Source: Gracilaria caudata (Eukaryota; Rhodophyta; Florideophyceae; Gracilariales; Gracilariaceae). From it: a stretch of 31,939 nucleotides of DNA. The stretch is taken from contig JASCIV010000211.1 in the NCBI GenBank assembly GCA_030374735.1, positions 1 through 31,939 of the forward strand, in the 5' to 3' direction. The position numbers and the translations under genes are program-made. Each line of letters opens with the position of its first letter. The first letter of the stretch is position 1. This document shows positions 1-7,986 of the stretch, one piece after another. The notes beneath the pieces were generated by a model, which saw only the letters and a list, made by a program, of their open reading frames with translations, did no database searches and had not been told where the DNA came from.

Positions 1-129
1 GTTTATTAGTGCCGGCTCCAATATAGTGCTAGCGTTCTACCCCAAGCGCCATGGCACGACTTTTCCCGCCAAAACGGGGATCAGGGCGCTAACCTGGGCT
101 GGCTGACATCCTATATTTCCCGACCCTAA

Positions 130-169
130 ATAGTGCCACCCCCTTTTCCATGGCAAGGGGTGGCACTAT
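130..169. repeat. Inverted repeat (13-bp stem)
   Basis: ATAGTGCCACCCC at 130-142 is the exact reverse complement of 157-169, leaving a 14-base loop. The arms can extend only with a bulge. It lies in gene-free DNA; its role is unknown. Confidence 0.7.
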
Positions 170-616
170 ATAGTAGACCCCATTGTATTAGGTGTTCCCC
201 TACCTTTGTACATCTTTCAAACGTGTGCTTTGTGAGCCTCTGTGTTGCGCACCTGCACACTGCGAGCTCCGGGAGCTCTCATAGCACAGATACGGAGGGC
301 TAGCCGAAGGTTGAAAGGTTAAACTTGAAGAGGGGTCATACCTTCGTACGCATGCACACAAGAATTCTTGTGCTTTTGTGTCCAAAACGTTCTGACGCTT
401 TCATTGACACAAGCTAGCTAGCTGGAGGTAGGAAAGCTACCGTCCGTGAAAGGCTGTATCGCTGGTCTCATTTGACGGTCTCCGACGCATGGTGCCAAAA
501 CCCGTAAAAACTTCTTGTCTGTGGTATCTGAGATATCGTTTTCTGCTGGTATGTCTATCTCTCTGCCTTTCAAAGCAGCAGAGTGCACTCGGCCTTCACG
601 AGACATATATGCACGG

Positions 617-662
617 CTCCATATGATCAAAAACGACGGAATCACGATCTTCTGGGCCAATT
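617..662. repeat. Fragment related to the MITE at 5472-5912
   Basis: The segment opens with CTCCATATG, then A/GTCAAAA and a CG-GGAA-CACGA pattern, and closes with TTCTGGGCCA. The same words occur in the same order inside the left end of the MITE (about 5493-5548), with a gap of roughly 19 bases here. The outermost part of the terminal repeat is not recognisable. I read it as a decayed, truncated relative of that element. Confidence 0.55.
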
Positions 663-1237
663 AGTCAATCACAAAATATTATTAGTATGCAATCGTGTCT
701 CGAATTCTTACCATTCCGTGGTAACATACTAAAAGCATTTCGTCACTCTTCCTCTTCTGCCAGAAGCTGTTCTGCCCTGCTGGATCTGAGCGCTGAACCA
801 GTACGTCGACCTCCGAGTAGCTTTGCGTTGAGTACCTACAAGGGTACCTTGGGTCCCCCTTCCCTCGGTCGCATTCAAAGAAGACATTGAGATGCTAGTA
901 CATGGCGTTTCACGCATTGAGTTTCTTCTTGTCTGGATGCCACCCTTCTCACGATTGTTATCTTACCAGACCGCACATGATGAACACAAGCCAATACGTC
1001 CCACAGGTTGCTCTTGTACCGAGGTATAAACCGCAAGGACAGTGTGTGTTGGCAGAGATCCTCAGGTGAGAAGGTAAGAATGACTCGTCTTCGACCCGCA
1101 TTCAATACGCGTTCGCTCAGGTCCTGAACTCTCGGCTTGCAACACGAAGGCTACCGGGTGCACAGCGCCCGCTGCGTATGAAGGTAACAGTAGCCCTCTG
1201 TAACATTAGATTTCTTGCACTGCTGAATAGATACGAC

Positions 1238-1256
1238 GGTAGAACGCTACCTTCGT
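1238..1256. repeat. Dispersed motif: GGTAG-AACG-CTACC hairpin plus TACCTTCGT
   Basis: GGTAGAACGCTACC (1238-1251) forms a five-pair stem with an AACG loop and runs into TACCTTCGT (1248-1256). Related copies of the first motif lie at 30-42, 16629-16641 and 29378-29393. Copies of the second lie at 339-347, 3562-3570 (minus), 12273-12281, 19937-19945 and 20525-20533. Every copy I found is intergenic. Confidence 0.55.
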
Positions 1257-1497
1257 AGATGCACCATTCGTTGCCTGGGTAGAGGCAGGCAAAAAAAAGC
1301 GCGAAATGCACAGGTGCCATGGACATTGTTGGTGCGGTCGTGTCCCAGATTATCCCTCGATTCCTCCCTTTCTTGGAGGAAGCGAGTCAGCTGAGCTCCA
1401 CAACTTCAGTGAGCCTTGTACGTCTTGAATATCCGAACAGTTCAATGCTTGCTGGCGTAGAGACGTCGTTTAAACAGAAGAATTCAGATTCGTGCAA

Positions 1498-2760
1498 ATG
1501 GAAGAGAGCTTGAGACACGCAGTGGAACTAATTCACCAATCACCCACTCGCATAGTTCTCATCGTGTCTGGTGGCGCATCGCATGTGTCTTCGTGGCTCC
1601 TCTCCGTGCCAGGTGCGTCCAGAACTGTTCTCGAAGCTCGAATTCCTTACGAAAGAGCCGCGATTCTGGATACGATCGGCAACGAGTTGCGAGACACAAT
1701 AGTTTCCTTTTCATCCCCAGCTTCTGCCAGGGCACTTGCACTTTCTGCGTACCGTCGAGCAGTGGCATTGGCTCCAGCTGGAACACGAGTATGCGGTGTT
1801 GCTGCGGCCTGTGCGTTAGCTTCCACAACCGTAAAGAAAGGTGATCATAGGGCGTTCGTGGCTACACATTCTTCAGAACGGGTCGTGGAATACTCTCTAA
1901 AGCTGGACAAGGGGCGCCGAAAGCGTTTCGAAGAAGAGCTTCTGTCCTCCAGGTTGGTTCTCCAAGCCATTCTTGATGACTGCGAACCTGGTGCAACCAG
2001 GTCAAGCATGGGAACTTTTCAGAATGGTGGCAGCAACGACAGTAGTGGCGCGCTGTCGATTTCTCGCTACAGCAGTATGAGTTTAGTGCGACATCATCTT
2101 GTTTCTGGGGATCAGCTGACCGGTCCGGCGGTGCACGAACAAAGCAACTGCGTGGACGCGGTCTTACAAGGCGAAATAAAATACGCAGAGCTGACAAAAG
2201 GCCGATGGAGCAGACAAGCAACGCGCGCGAAAGTGATATTACCGGGTTCATTCAATCCTCTTCATTACGGACATCGTGAACTTCTTGCAGTAGCCCAGTC
2301 AATGTACCCCAACGAAACGGCAGCTTTTGAAATATCCATATCGAATGTGGACAAACTCGCATTGCAAGCAAGCGATGTTCGGACCCGCTTGGATCAATTT
2401 CGCGACAGGGACGTGGTTCTTATTACAAACGCCCCGTTATTTGCACAAAAAGCAGACATGTTACCTAACAGCCGTTTTGTGGTTGGAACAGATACTGCAT
2501 TACGCATTGTTGAGCCAAAGTATTACGGGGGAAATACGGAAATGATCAAAGCATTGATATACCTGAAGTCGAAGGGGTGCAGCTTTCTAGTGGCCGGAAG
2601 GCTAGAGCAAAGGAAAGACGGTGTAACTAGTAACACCTTTCAAACTCTCAGAGACGTGAAGATACCGGCCGGCTTCGAGGACATGTTTGAGGAAATTGGT
2701 AGCACTTCATTTCGAGCAGATATTTCGAGCACACAGCTTAGGAATCGAAAAGATAGATGA
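1498..2760 (+). CDS. CinA-C-like / cytidylyltransferase-like fusion protein (NMNAT-superfamily)
   Basis: The product is 420 residues. The N-terminal half (about residues 5-165) resembles the CinA C-terminal domain, a nicotinamide-nucleotide amidase fold, with an SGGAS turn near residue 25 and GDHRAFVATHSSERVVEYSL near 115. The C-terminal half (about 245-420) is a nucleotidyltransferase of the HIGH superfamily: GSFNPLHYGH at 250-259 supplies the HxGH-type nucleotide-binding motif, and ISSTQLRNR at the end is the matching ISSTxxR motif. This order is known from plant and algal proteins annotated as nucleotidylyltransferases; the substrate is not established, and NAD-precursor salvage is the inference. 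The start at 1498 is the first ATG after an in-frame stop at 1471. It is intronless, with no close neighbour on its strand. Confidence 0.85.
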   Translation: MEESLRHAVELIHQSPTRIVLIVSGGASHVSSWLLSVPGASRTVLEARIPYERAAILDTIGNELRDTIVSFSSPASARALALSAYRRAVALAPAGTRVCGVAAACALASTTVKKGDHRAFVATHSSERVVEYSLKLDKGRRKRFEEELLSSRLVLQAILDDCEPGATRSSMGTFQNGGSNDSSGALSISRYSSMSLVRHHLVSGDQLTGPAVHEQSNCVDAVLQGEIKYAELTKGRWSRQATRAKVILPGSFNPLHYGHRELLAVAQSMYPNETAAFEISISNVDKLALQASDVRTRLDQFRDRDVVLITNAPLFAQKADMLPNSRFVVGTDTALRIVEPKYYGGNTEMIKALIYLKSKGCSFLVAGRLEQRKDGVTSNTFQTLRDVKIPAGFEDMFEEIGSTSFRADISSTQLRNRKDR

Positions 2761-2816
2761 ACAAACGAGCGCCACGCAGCAACACGATAAAGGCATATTC
2801 AAGATTAACAAGACCG

Positions 2817-3518
2817 TCAAAGCCATGCAGGTTTGTATGTGACGTTGTATCGTACCAAAGAAGTTTGAAAAAGTTCGATGAATTGTTGATCTAGTATTCG
2901 AGTCTTGTTGCCAGCGAAGCGACGATACTCATCAAAAATTGAAGTGAGCGACCATCGCTGCACCTTGCGAAGGCAACCCACAAGGCAGCCCGTTCGATGC
3001 TTACCTTTGTTACAATGAATCAAAAGAGGGTGACGTCTGACATCAAGCAAAACTTCCAAAGCATCACGAATGACCTAGGCGATTTTCGAACCCGCAAATG
3101 TCGCAGGAAATAGCCAGGTATGTACGGAAGCCACGAAACAAAACGCACGCTTTCGTTAGCCATAAGATGATATTACGGAGCGAGAATGCATCATTGTTGA
3201 CCGACGTACCGGCTCAGGAATATCTGTGAAGGGCTCCTTGTTGCCGGGAATTCCGAACTGCATGACGTTTATGCCGTTTTCGCGATAGAATGCAAGGTTC
3301 TGCTCATTGCAGTTCTCCGGACACAAGTAGATGAGCGTTTTCAGCCGAAGAGATTTGAGGAATGAGTGGTTGAACGTCTTCGGATAGCCAGAGCGATATA
3401 TTCCGGGGGTGACCATTGCAAAGTTCAGCGGGGGTATAACCGGCTCCAGCTCACTGCGCATCTCCTCGGGCGGCATATCATGATGACGAACAAGCGTCAA
3501 TGGGGACGACACGCTCAT
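2817..3518 (-). CDS. SIW14: Siw14-like atypical dual-specificity phosphatase (PFA-DSP family), two exons
   Basis: Exon 1 is 3518-3210 (103 codons) and exon 2 is 3074-2817; the join is in phase 0 and gives 188 residues. The family removes the 5-beta phosphate from inositol pyrophosphates and acts in the cytosol. The catalytic CX5R loop reads HCNKGKHRTG, with Cys124 and Arg130, and is followed by GCLRKVQRWSLTSIFDEYRR, both hallmarks of Siw14. The N-terminal part carries the family's NFAMVTPGIYRSGYP segment near residue 32. Neither exon alone makes a complete phosphatase: read through, exon 1 hits a stop inside the intron before the catalytic loop. Length fits the family (about 200). It lies tail-to-tail with the gene at 1498-2760, 56 bp apart. 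Confidence 0.9.
3075..3209 (-). other. Intron of the Siw14-like gene (135 bp)
   Basis: On the minus strand the donor is GTACGT at 3209-3204 and the acceptor is CTAG ending at 3075. Splicing joins IPEP to VIRDALEVLL in frame. A CTAAC sequence lies at 3155-3159, which is 80 bases from the acceptor and therefore less certain as the branch site. Confidence 0.8.
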
Positions 3519-3949
3519 CGCGATTGGAGTGCGCAGGCGAGTAGGAACGCATTGGCGAGATACGAAGGTACGACGGTAACAGGTGGTAAAAGGTAAGCGC
3601 TGCGCTCGGACGGAAGCAAGCCAGTGGAACGAAATTTAGCTCTACTCAACTTTGTCTTTACTGTACAAGCCATCAGCAAAGTGCATTCCATCTATGAAGG
3701 TATGTAGTCAAATCGCGTACAGTTGTTGGTATACAACACGTGCGCGTAGCGAGCCGCGTCCTGGTCGCGCGCCGCTGCGGTTCTCGTGCGTGACCGTCGC
3801 AGCGGACCCGCCCTCCGACGCAGCTGGCGCTGCGCACACCGCATCCCCCTCGACCCAGCGCGCGTGCTTCATTCTACTCTAGTCGCTAAGCCAACCGCCG
3901 GACTTCGGCGTTCTGTCCGGTAGCCACCCCTCGGCTCACGCGCGAGCAT
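3519..3949. other. Intergenic region between the Siw14-like and RING genes
   Basis: Both neighbours are on the minus strand, so this holds the promoter of the Siw14-like gene and the 3' end of the RING transcript. It contains a minus-strand TACCTTCGT motif (3562-3570) followed by TACGACGG (3569-3576). GC content rises sharply from about 3740 toward the RING gene. A 76-codon plus-strand frame at 3652-3882 resembles nothing and is probably chance. Confidence 0.5.
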
Positions 3950-4924
3950 TCATGTAAGGTCTTCGGATGTGGCCATAGTAGCAGAGTGTGAGTTAACATC
4001 ATCCGAGCCACAAGAAGGGGCGCATATATCGGCTCGACATGTGGGGCAGGTTCTGGCGTGATTCCGCAACCATTCCCTGACGCAGCCAGTGAGATGAAAC
4101 AGGTGTCCGCATGGTAAAGCAGTAATCTCGTCGCCTGGTTCAAACTCACACAAGCATATGGCGCACTCGGTATAACTTGTCATAAGCCCGCCACATTCGT
4201 CAGAGGTATGCTCGTTGGTGGCACCGTCGTCACGCATACTGTCGAAGATCTCCTTGACAGATCTTGTTTCGCCCTTCTCCATGATAATGGTCGGTAGCGC
4301 CTCGATCTGATCGTCGCTGGCGGCGCACTCGTAGCGGCTGGTGCTAGCAGGGTCGGTGGGTGCGGCGGCGGCACTGTTGCGCAGCATACGCACGTTGCGG
4401 CGGAACTCCATCATGTAGTCATCTGTGAGACGGTTTGCGCGTGTTTGACGTCTGCTCGCAAAGTAGTAGGTATTTCTGGCGTTGCCGTAGCGCACACGCT
4501 CTTGAAAGTACTGAAAGTCGGGTCGGGCAACTTGATAGTCGTCGTCGTCGGACATTCTGTCGACAATGGCGAACATGTCGCCCTCCTCGATGACATCGAC
4601 GTCCGCCAGCACGGAATACATGAGACGCTCGCGGGCATGGTTGTTATCGTGCACATCGTCGACGCCATCCAGCCTCGTGAATCGCACGGCAGCCTGTGAC
4701 GGCAAAGTAGGCGCTGAGTTAGACTGCGAGTAAGTAAAAGGAGCGGCGCGCGGATGCGCGTCGGAGGGGCGTCGATGACGGTTTCGCCTCGGACGACGTA
4801 CCAATCGAGTGTCGGCGGGCGCGACGGAGGGCCGGTGCGAATCAGGTGCGCGACGGCGTCGACGGGGAAGAAGGTGCAAGAGACGCGAGGTCCAGCGGCG
4901 CGAAGATGGCGCCTCGGAAGCCAT
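3950..4924 (-). CDS. RING-H2 finger protein, probable E3 ubiquitin ligase
   Basis: The product is 324 residues from the ATG at 4924. A C-terminal C3H2C3 RING-H2 domain is complete: CAIC, then LPCGHLFH, GC and CPTC, with a conserved Trp in REWL before the last pair. Such domains recruit E2 enzymes, so ubiquitin ligase activity is expected; the substrate is unknown. The N-terminal 80 residues are rich in Arg, Ser and Pro and look disordered; there is no membrane segment, and the middle is acidic. The frame stays open to 5140, which would add 72 Arg/Pro-rich residues. I prefer 4924 because the added part has a low-complexity, GC-driven composition. The gene is much more GC-rich than most of the window and has a strong G-run cluster on the plus strand just beyond its start. 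Confidence 0.8.
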   Translation of the reverse strand: MASEAPSSRRWTSRLLHLLPRRRRRAPDSHRPSVAPADTRLVRRPRRNRHRRPSDAHPRAAPFTYSQSNSAPTLPSQAAVRFTRLDGVDDVHDNNHARERLMYSVLADVDVIEEGDMFAIVDRMSDDDDYQVARPDFQYFQERVRYGNARNTYYFASRRQTRANRLTDDYMMEFRRNVRMLRNSAAAAPTDPASTSRYECAASDDQIEALPTIIMEKGETRSVKEIFDSMRDDGATNEHTSDECGGLMTSYTECAICLCEFEPGDEITALPCGHLFHLTGCVREWLRNHARTCPTCRADICAPSCGSDDVNSHSATMATSEDLT

Positions 4925-4925
4925 G

Positions 4926-4955
4926 TGGGGAATGGGAGCGGGGGGGGTGGGGGAG
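4926..4955 (+). promoter_or_regulatory. Possible G-quadruplex at the RING gene 5' end
   Basis: Within about 30 bases the plus strand, which is the template strand of the RING gene, has G runs of at least 4, 3, 7 and 5 separated by 1-3 bases. This meets the usual G3+N1-7 quadruplex rule. It sits immediately outside the chosen start codon. Folding is only predicted. Confidence 0.4.
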
Positions 4956-5192
4956 CGAGGAGGGACGTAACTGCTGCGAGCGCGGGCGCTTGAAGGGCGA
5001 AGCGAAGGAAGACGCGGGCACTTTTTTTGGGCGACCGGTACGCGCGCGCGCTTTTGTGTTCTGCGTTCACGCAGCACGGGGCATGTTTGGAGTTGGCGGG
5101 CGGCGCGGCGCGCACGTGAGACGCCGTCAACAACGTTCACATTCTGCTCTCCAGTCAGTGCACTGACACAGCGCGCCTGTATGCTCGAACGG

Positions 5193-5231
5193 CAGCCTGG
5201 AACGGAGCTGTCACAGCTCCGTTCCAGGCTG
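5193..5231. repeat. Perfect 19-bp inverted repeat, one-base loop
   Basis: The left arm 5193-5211 begins CAGCCTGGAACGGAGCTGT. The right arm 5213-5231 is its exact reverse complement, and the loop is a single C. A short T run (CTTTTTATC) follows at about 5240. It lies 270 bp upstream of the RING gene start. Transcribed from either side it would make a very stable hairpin. Confidence 0.85.
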
Positions 5232-5471
5232 TCTCCGCTCTTTTTATCATTTTGCCATCGCGGTGTACGGCGGTGCCTCGTACGGCGCGATGCGCCAAGC
5301 CCTCAGTCACACGCCCCTCTTCCGGCTACGGCATGAGAGCATTTTGTGATCCTCTTCAGATCGTCTGCGTACATACAGCACACTGTCGGTGGTACAGAAA
5401 CCGCGGCTTACGCCAGTGCACTTCTGCAAAGCGCAAACTCCGCCACAAACTTGGCGCAATGGGTGCAAATG

Positions 5472-5912
5472 AGGAGCAATCCATTTCAAAAACTCCATAT
5501 GGTCAAAACGTGGAACACGAGAAATGATCAAAATACTTCATTCTGGGCCATTTGGACCTGAAAACTAAACATTTAGAACTACTCATTAGCTTTTACTGAG
5601 AGTTAACAGATAGTAAAATGGACTTCTCGGCTCCATTAAATGGAGCCTAGAACAAATTTCGACCTTGTAAAACGGCCCTTGAGGACGGAGACACCCAAAA
5701 ATCTTTTGCGCTGTAACTCTGAATTGTAACGTATTTATTTTTGGACGACTGTGGACATCATAAAATTGTACTCAAAATTGCTGGTTCGTTTGAGCAAAGT
5801 ATAATGTCGTAGTGACATCAATAAGAAGCTCTTATCGTCAGCTTTTCAGCCATGTGCATAACATCATGTCACCAGAATTGACCATATGGAGTTTTTGAAA
5901 TGGATTGCCACT
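5472..5912. mobile_element. Non-autonomous DNA transposon (MITE-like), 441 bp
   Basis: The 31 bases at 5476-5506, starting GCAATCCATTTCAAAAACTC, are repeated as an exact reverse complement at 5878-5908. The arms can be extended outward to 5472 and 5912 with two mismatches. CAAATG directly flanks the element on both sides in the same orientation (5466-5471 and 5913-5918), which looks like a 6-bp target-site duplication. The interior is AT-rich and has no credible coding frame, so the element would depend on a transposase from elsewhere. It also contains a 9-bp perfect hairpin built from GGCTCCATT. The identical arms suggest a fairly recent insertion. The superfamily is not recognised. Confidence 0.75.
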
Positions 5913-5918
5913 CAAATG

Positions 5919-6183
5919 TGCCACCAGCGCTTTCGCAAAGATATTTTTTCTGGACGACTTTTAAAGCGCTGTATAAAACGTCCACTAACTTTTTAACTCA
6001 GCGAGATGCGTTTGCACTGCAAACCTTGCAGCATTTGTTGTCGCGTGAAACAACATCCAAGTTGGGCGAGGACCATCTCAAGGTCCGCGGGTCACCGGTG
6101 TAGTCCACCTGCGCAACAGCCACTATCTACAGGTACTGACACCGTAGAAAGATTCCTTACCAACAGCTGCCACTGATGCTCTG
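5919..6183. other. Intergenic region right of the MITE
   Basis: No gene seen. It holds the presumed 3' end of the small membrane-protein gene on the minus strand. A plus-strand frame at 5900-6103 crosses the MITE border and is not credible as a gene. Confidence 0.4.
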
Positions 6184-6642
6184 CTATATTTCCTTGCTTG
6201 CAAAAGTGGAAGGAATGGAACCCCAAGGGTTCCTGCGGTTGGTCTGCACTACAGATGGTCCGCGTAACCTCTTAGGCTCCAACGCAGTAGCAGCCTCATC
6301 ATGATCATCATCATCACGTACACTGGTTTCAAGCTGATGAGCATCCGCGCTGCACAGATGGTGCGCATAATTAACATCTGCGTAATGCAAAAATTGATTT
6401 GGTCCTCTAGCAAATGTTACAGCATCTGCCGCTTCTGTCCGGTCTCCATAAAATGATCCAAGCCAACACATCATACCTACAGCGCTGCTTACTGCTGAGA
6501 TAATCATCAATTGTTTCCAGGGCGTCGTCAACTCTATTGCATTTGCCAGTCGGTAGCTTTTGTGGTAGAATTCGTGTGCGCTGAAGAGAACCCTTGTCCA
6601 CATCGCACGGGTGAAAGCAACTGGTGGTGGTAAACGACGCAT
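6184..6642 (-). CDS. Unknown small protein with one membrane segment
   Basis: The ATG at 6642 gives 152 residues; an upstream extension to 6702 has no ATG. I do not recognise the family. The N-terminal 35 residues are basic and hydroxylated with few acids (MRRLPPPVAFTRAMWTRV), like a mitochondrial or plastid presequence. One hydrophobic segment follows (MIISAVSSAVGMMCWLGSFY). The C-terminal half is hydrophilic and includes an acidic DDDDHDE patch. A single-pass organelle inner-membrane protein would fit, but this is inference only. The frame is open for its whole length and ends cleanly; without a homologue I cannot exclude a chance frame or a missing exon. Confidence 0.45.
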   Translation of the reverse strand: MRRLPPPVAFTRAMWTRVLFSAHEFYHKSYRLANAIELTTPWKQLMIISAVSSAVGMMCWLGSFYGDRTEAADAVTFARGPNQFLHYADVNYAHHLCSADAHQLETSVRDDDDHDEAATALEPKRLRGPSVVQTNRRNPWGSIPSTFASKEI

Positions 6643-6975
6643 TTGTTGGGTCGCGAGTGGGCTCTTCAAGCCTCTCGTCAAAAGCCTAGCACAGTATCGC
6701 AAAGCTTTATTTCACGAAGCGGTGAATGGTTCTCAGCCAACACTTGCATGTGTCTTACAAGTAATGTACAAGAATATGTTTGTGCAGGTCATGTTCTGCT
6801 ATGATGATGACTCCTCACCCCCACTGCATCTCGCAAAATCCCTCCGGTGACTAGATAGCGGTCCACTTCTCACGTGCGAACTCCGCTTTGGACTTGCCAA
6901 TTGGAAACGCACACTACAACAAATATATCTTAGGTAGAATATCGCAAGTGACCATCTTCCGTAATTCAGTGCAAC
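6643..6975. other. Intergenic region, nothing recognised
   Basis: It lies between two minus-strand genes and should contain the promoter of the small membrane-protein gene and the terminator of the cupin gene. I saw no repeat or RNA. Confidence 0.4.
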
Positions 6976-7743
6976 CTATTTCGTGAGCAAACCAGCTGTT
7001 GCCTGCGTAGCGCTCACAGCCTGCGATGCACTACCTTTTCCAGGAAAGGTTGAAGAACCAACATCATGATGCACGTCACGACCAGAAGTTGTTATCCCAG
7101 AGTGCTTTACATACTGATGCTCTGCATGATCGATTGATGAGTTAGAAACTGGCGTATTTCCCCCTTGATCGCCAGGCAGTGATGGCCATCGAATGCAAAG
7201 CATTGTTGAGTGCTCCAGCGCCGTCCACGAGTGCGCAACACCCGGGCCCCATACAACATAGTCACCCGGATTCTCTAGAACCACATACGAGCTCTCAAAC
7301 TCAACCCTATGTTTCCCCGAGATCAGCACAGCCATTGATGTCGCAATTCTATTCGTCGCAAACCCATCATGTCGCCGACCAGTTTGATGCGAAATCCATT
7401 TAGTCTCAACCGCCGTAGTACGTCTCAGTGAGTCTTGTTGCACAAAATGGCCAACCCACCATCCTTGATACTGTTTACCATCATACGGCGCACTTCCATA
7501 CGATACAGAATCCGGGAGAGCTCCCCTTCCAGTTCTTGGCGGCAAAGTATACGCGCGCGTTGCGAATGTAGTAACTCGATTGGGGCATCGGGCGAACGCA
7601 AGAACTGTTACCCCCAGAAGCAGAATTAGCAACCCAGCATATGCTTCCGTGCGAGCAGGGCGAGACGCACAATGGAAGCTCTTTGAGCTCGTCATCGTGA
7701 TCGGCTTTGCACTCGTTGACGAAGCCGAATAGCGCGCCTTCAT
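6976..7743 (-). CDS. Membrane-anchored cupin-domain protein (bacterial-type family)
   Basis: The product is 255 residues from an ATG at 7743. A basic, Ser-rich N-terminus precedes one hydrophobic segment at about residues 36-51 (AGLLILLLGVTVLAFA), which suggests a signal anchor. Residues about 90-195 form a single cupin: GWWVGHF, a long strand region with AVLISGKHRVEF, then LENPGDYVVWGPGVAHSW and LCIRWPS. That string closely resembles a small bacterial cupin family, common in cyanobacteria and actinobacteria and sometimes mislabelled signal peptidase I. The His of GVAHSW is the likely metal ligand; the first cupin motif is weak. Residues after 200 are hydrophilic and appear lineage-specific. 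Function is unknown; gene transfer from a bacterium followed by a gained anchor is an inference. Confidence 0.7.
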   Translation of the reverse strand: MKARYSASSTSAKPITMTSSKSFHCASRPARTEAYAGLLILLLGVTVLAFARCPNRVTTFATRAYTLPPRTGRGALPDSVSYGSAPYDGKQYQGWWVGHFVQQDSLRRTTAVETKWISHQTGRRHDGFATNRIATSMAVLISGKHRVEFESSYVVLENPGDYVVWGPGVAHSWTALEHSTMLCIRWPSLPGDQGGNTPVSNSSIDHAEHQYVKHSGITTSGRDVHHDVGSSTFPGKGSASQAVSATQATAGLLTK

Positions 7744-7986
7744 TCCTTCGGGGTGAGGACGTGAAGCAATGGGATATACCCCACTCCATTATACTCTCAG
7801 AGAAGCATGAGCAGCAGATTTGAAGCACAGTCTGAAGTTTTGATGTGTGACAATAATTGAAGCAGGAGACAGCATAAAGCAGTAAATTAGAAAGCTACCA
7901 GTGTCGATGTTCAAGTCACACAAGTCACGGAAGCGTCAGCGCATTGCAAGGTACATGCATACTTGCTAGCCTCCGTGCGTCGCCAT

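Larger units (their letters stand above)
1..1497. other. Gene-free stretch at the left edge
   Basis: No open frame here resembles a known protein, and the short frames on both strands look random. The stretch holds a hairpin at 130-169, one copy of the TAGCGTTCTACCC motif (30-42), two copies of TACCTTCGT (339-347 and 1248-1256), a GGTAGAACGCTACC hairpin (1238-1251) and a fragment related to the MITE further right (617-662). The promoter of the next gene must lie at its right end. A gene with many small exons cannot be excluded. Confidence 0.5.
4925..5471. other. Intergenic region upstream of the RING gene
   Basis: This is the 5' flank of the RING gene. The first part is GC-rich with runs of G on the plus strand (about 4927-4954). 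It contains the 19-bp perfect hairpin at 5193-5231 and ends at the MITE. I see no further gene. Confidence 0.5.

Noticed and set aside
3075..3110. A tRNA-like B-box (GGGTTCGAAAATC on the minus strand)
   Set aside because: It lies inside the Siw14-like intron, and I could not build an acceptor stem, anticodon arm or D arm around it.
3652..3882. A 76-codon plus-strand frame in the gap beside the RING gene
   Set aside because: The composition follows local GC content and no feature supports it.
4411..5166. Several long frames on both strands around the RING gene 5' end
   Set aside because: High GC removes stop codons in all frames; only the frame leading into the RING domain is supported.
5193..5250. 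Hairpin plus T run as a bacterial-type intrinsic terminator
   Set aside because: The genome is clearly eukaryotic and no plus-strand gene ends there.
6976..7743. Signal peptidase I as the name for the cupin protein
   Set aside because: Some bacterial homologues carry that label, but there is no Ser/Lys catalytic signature and the fold pattern is cupin.
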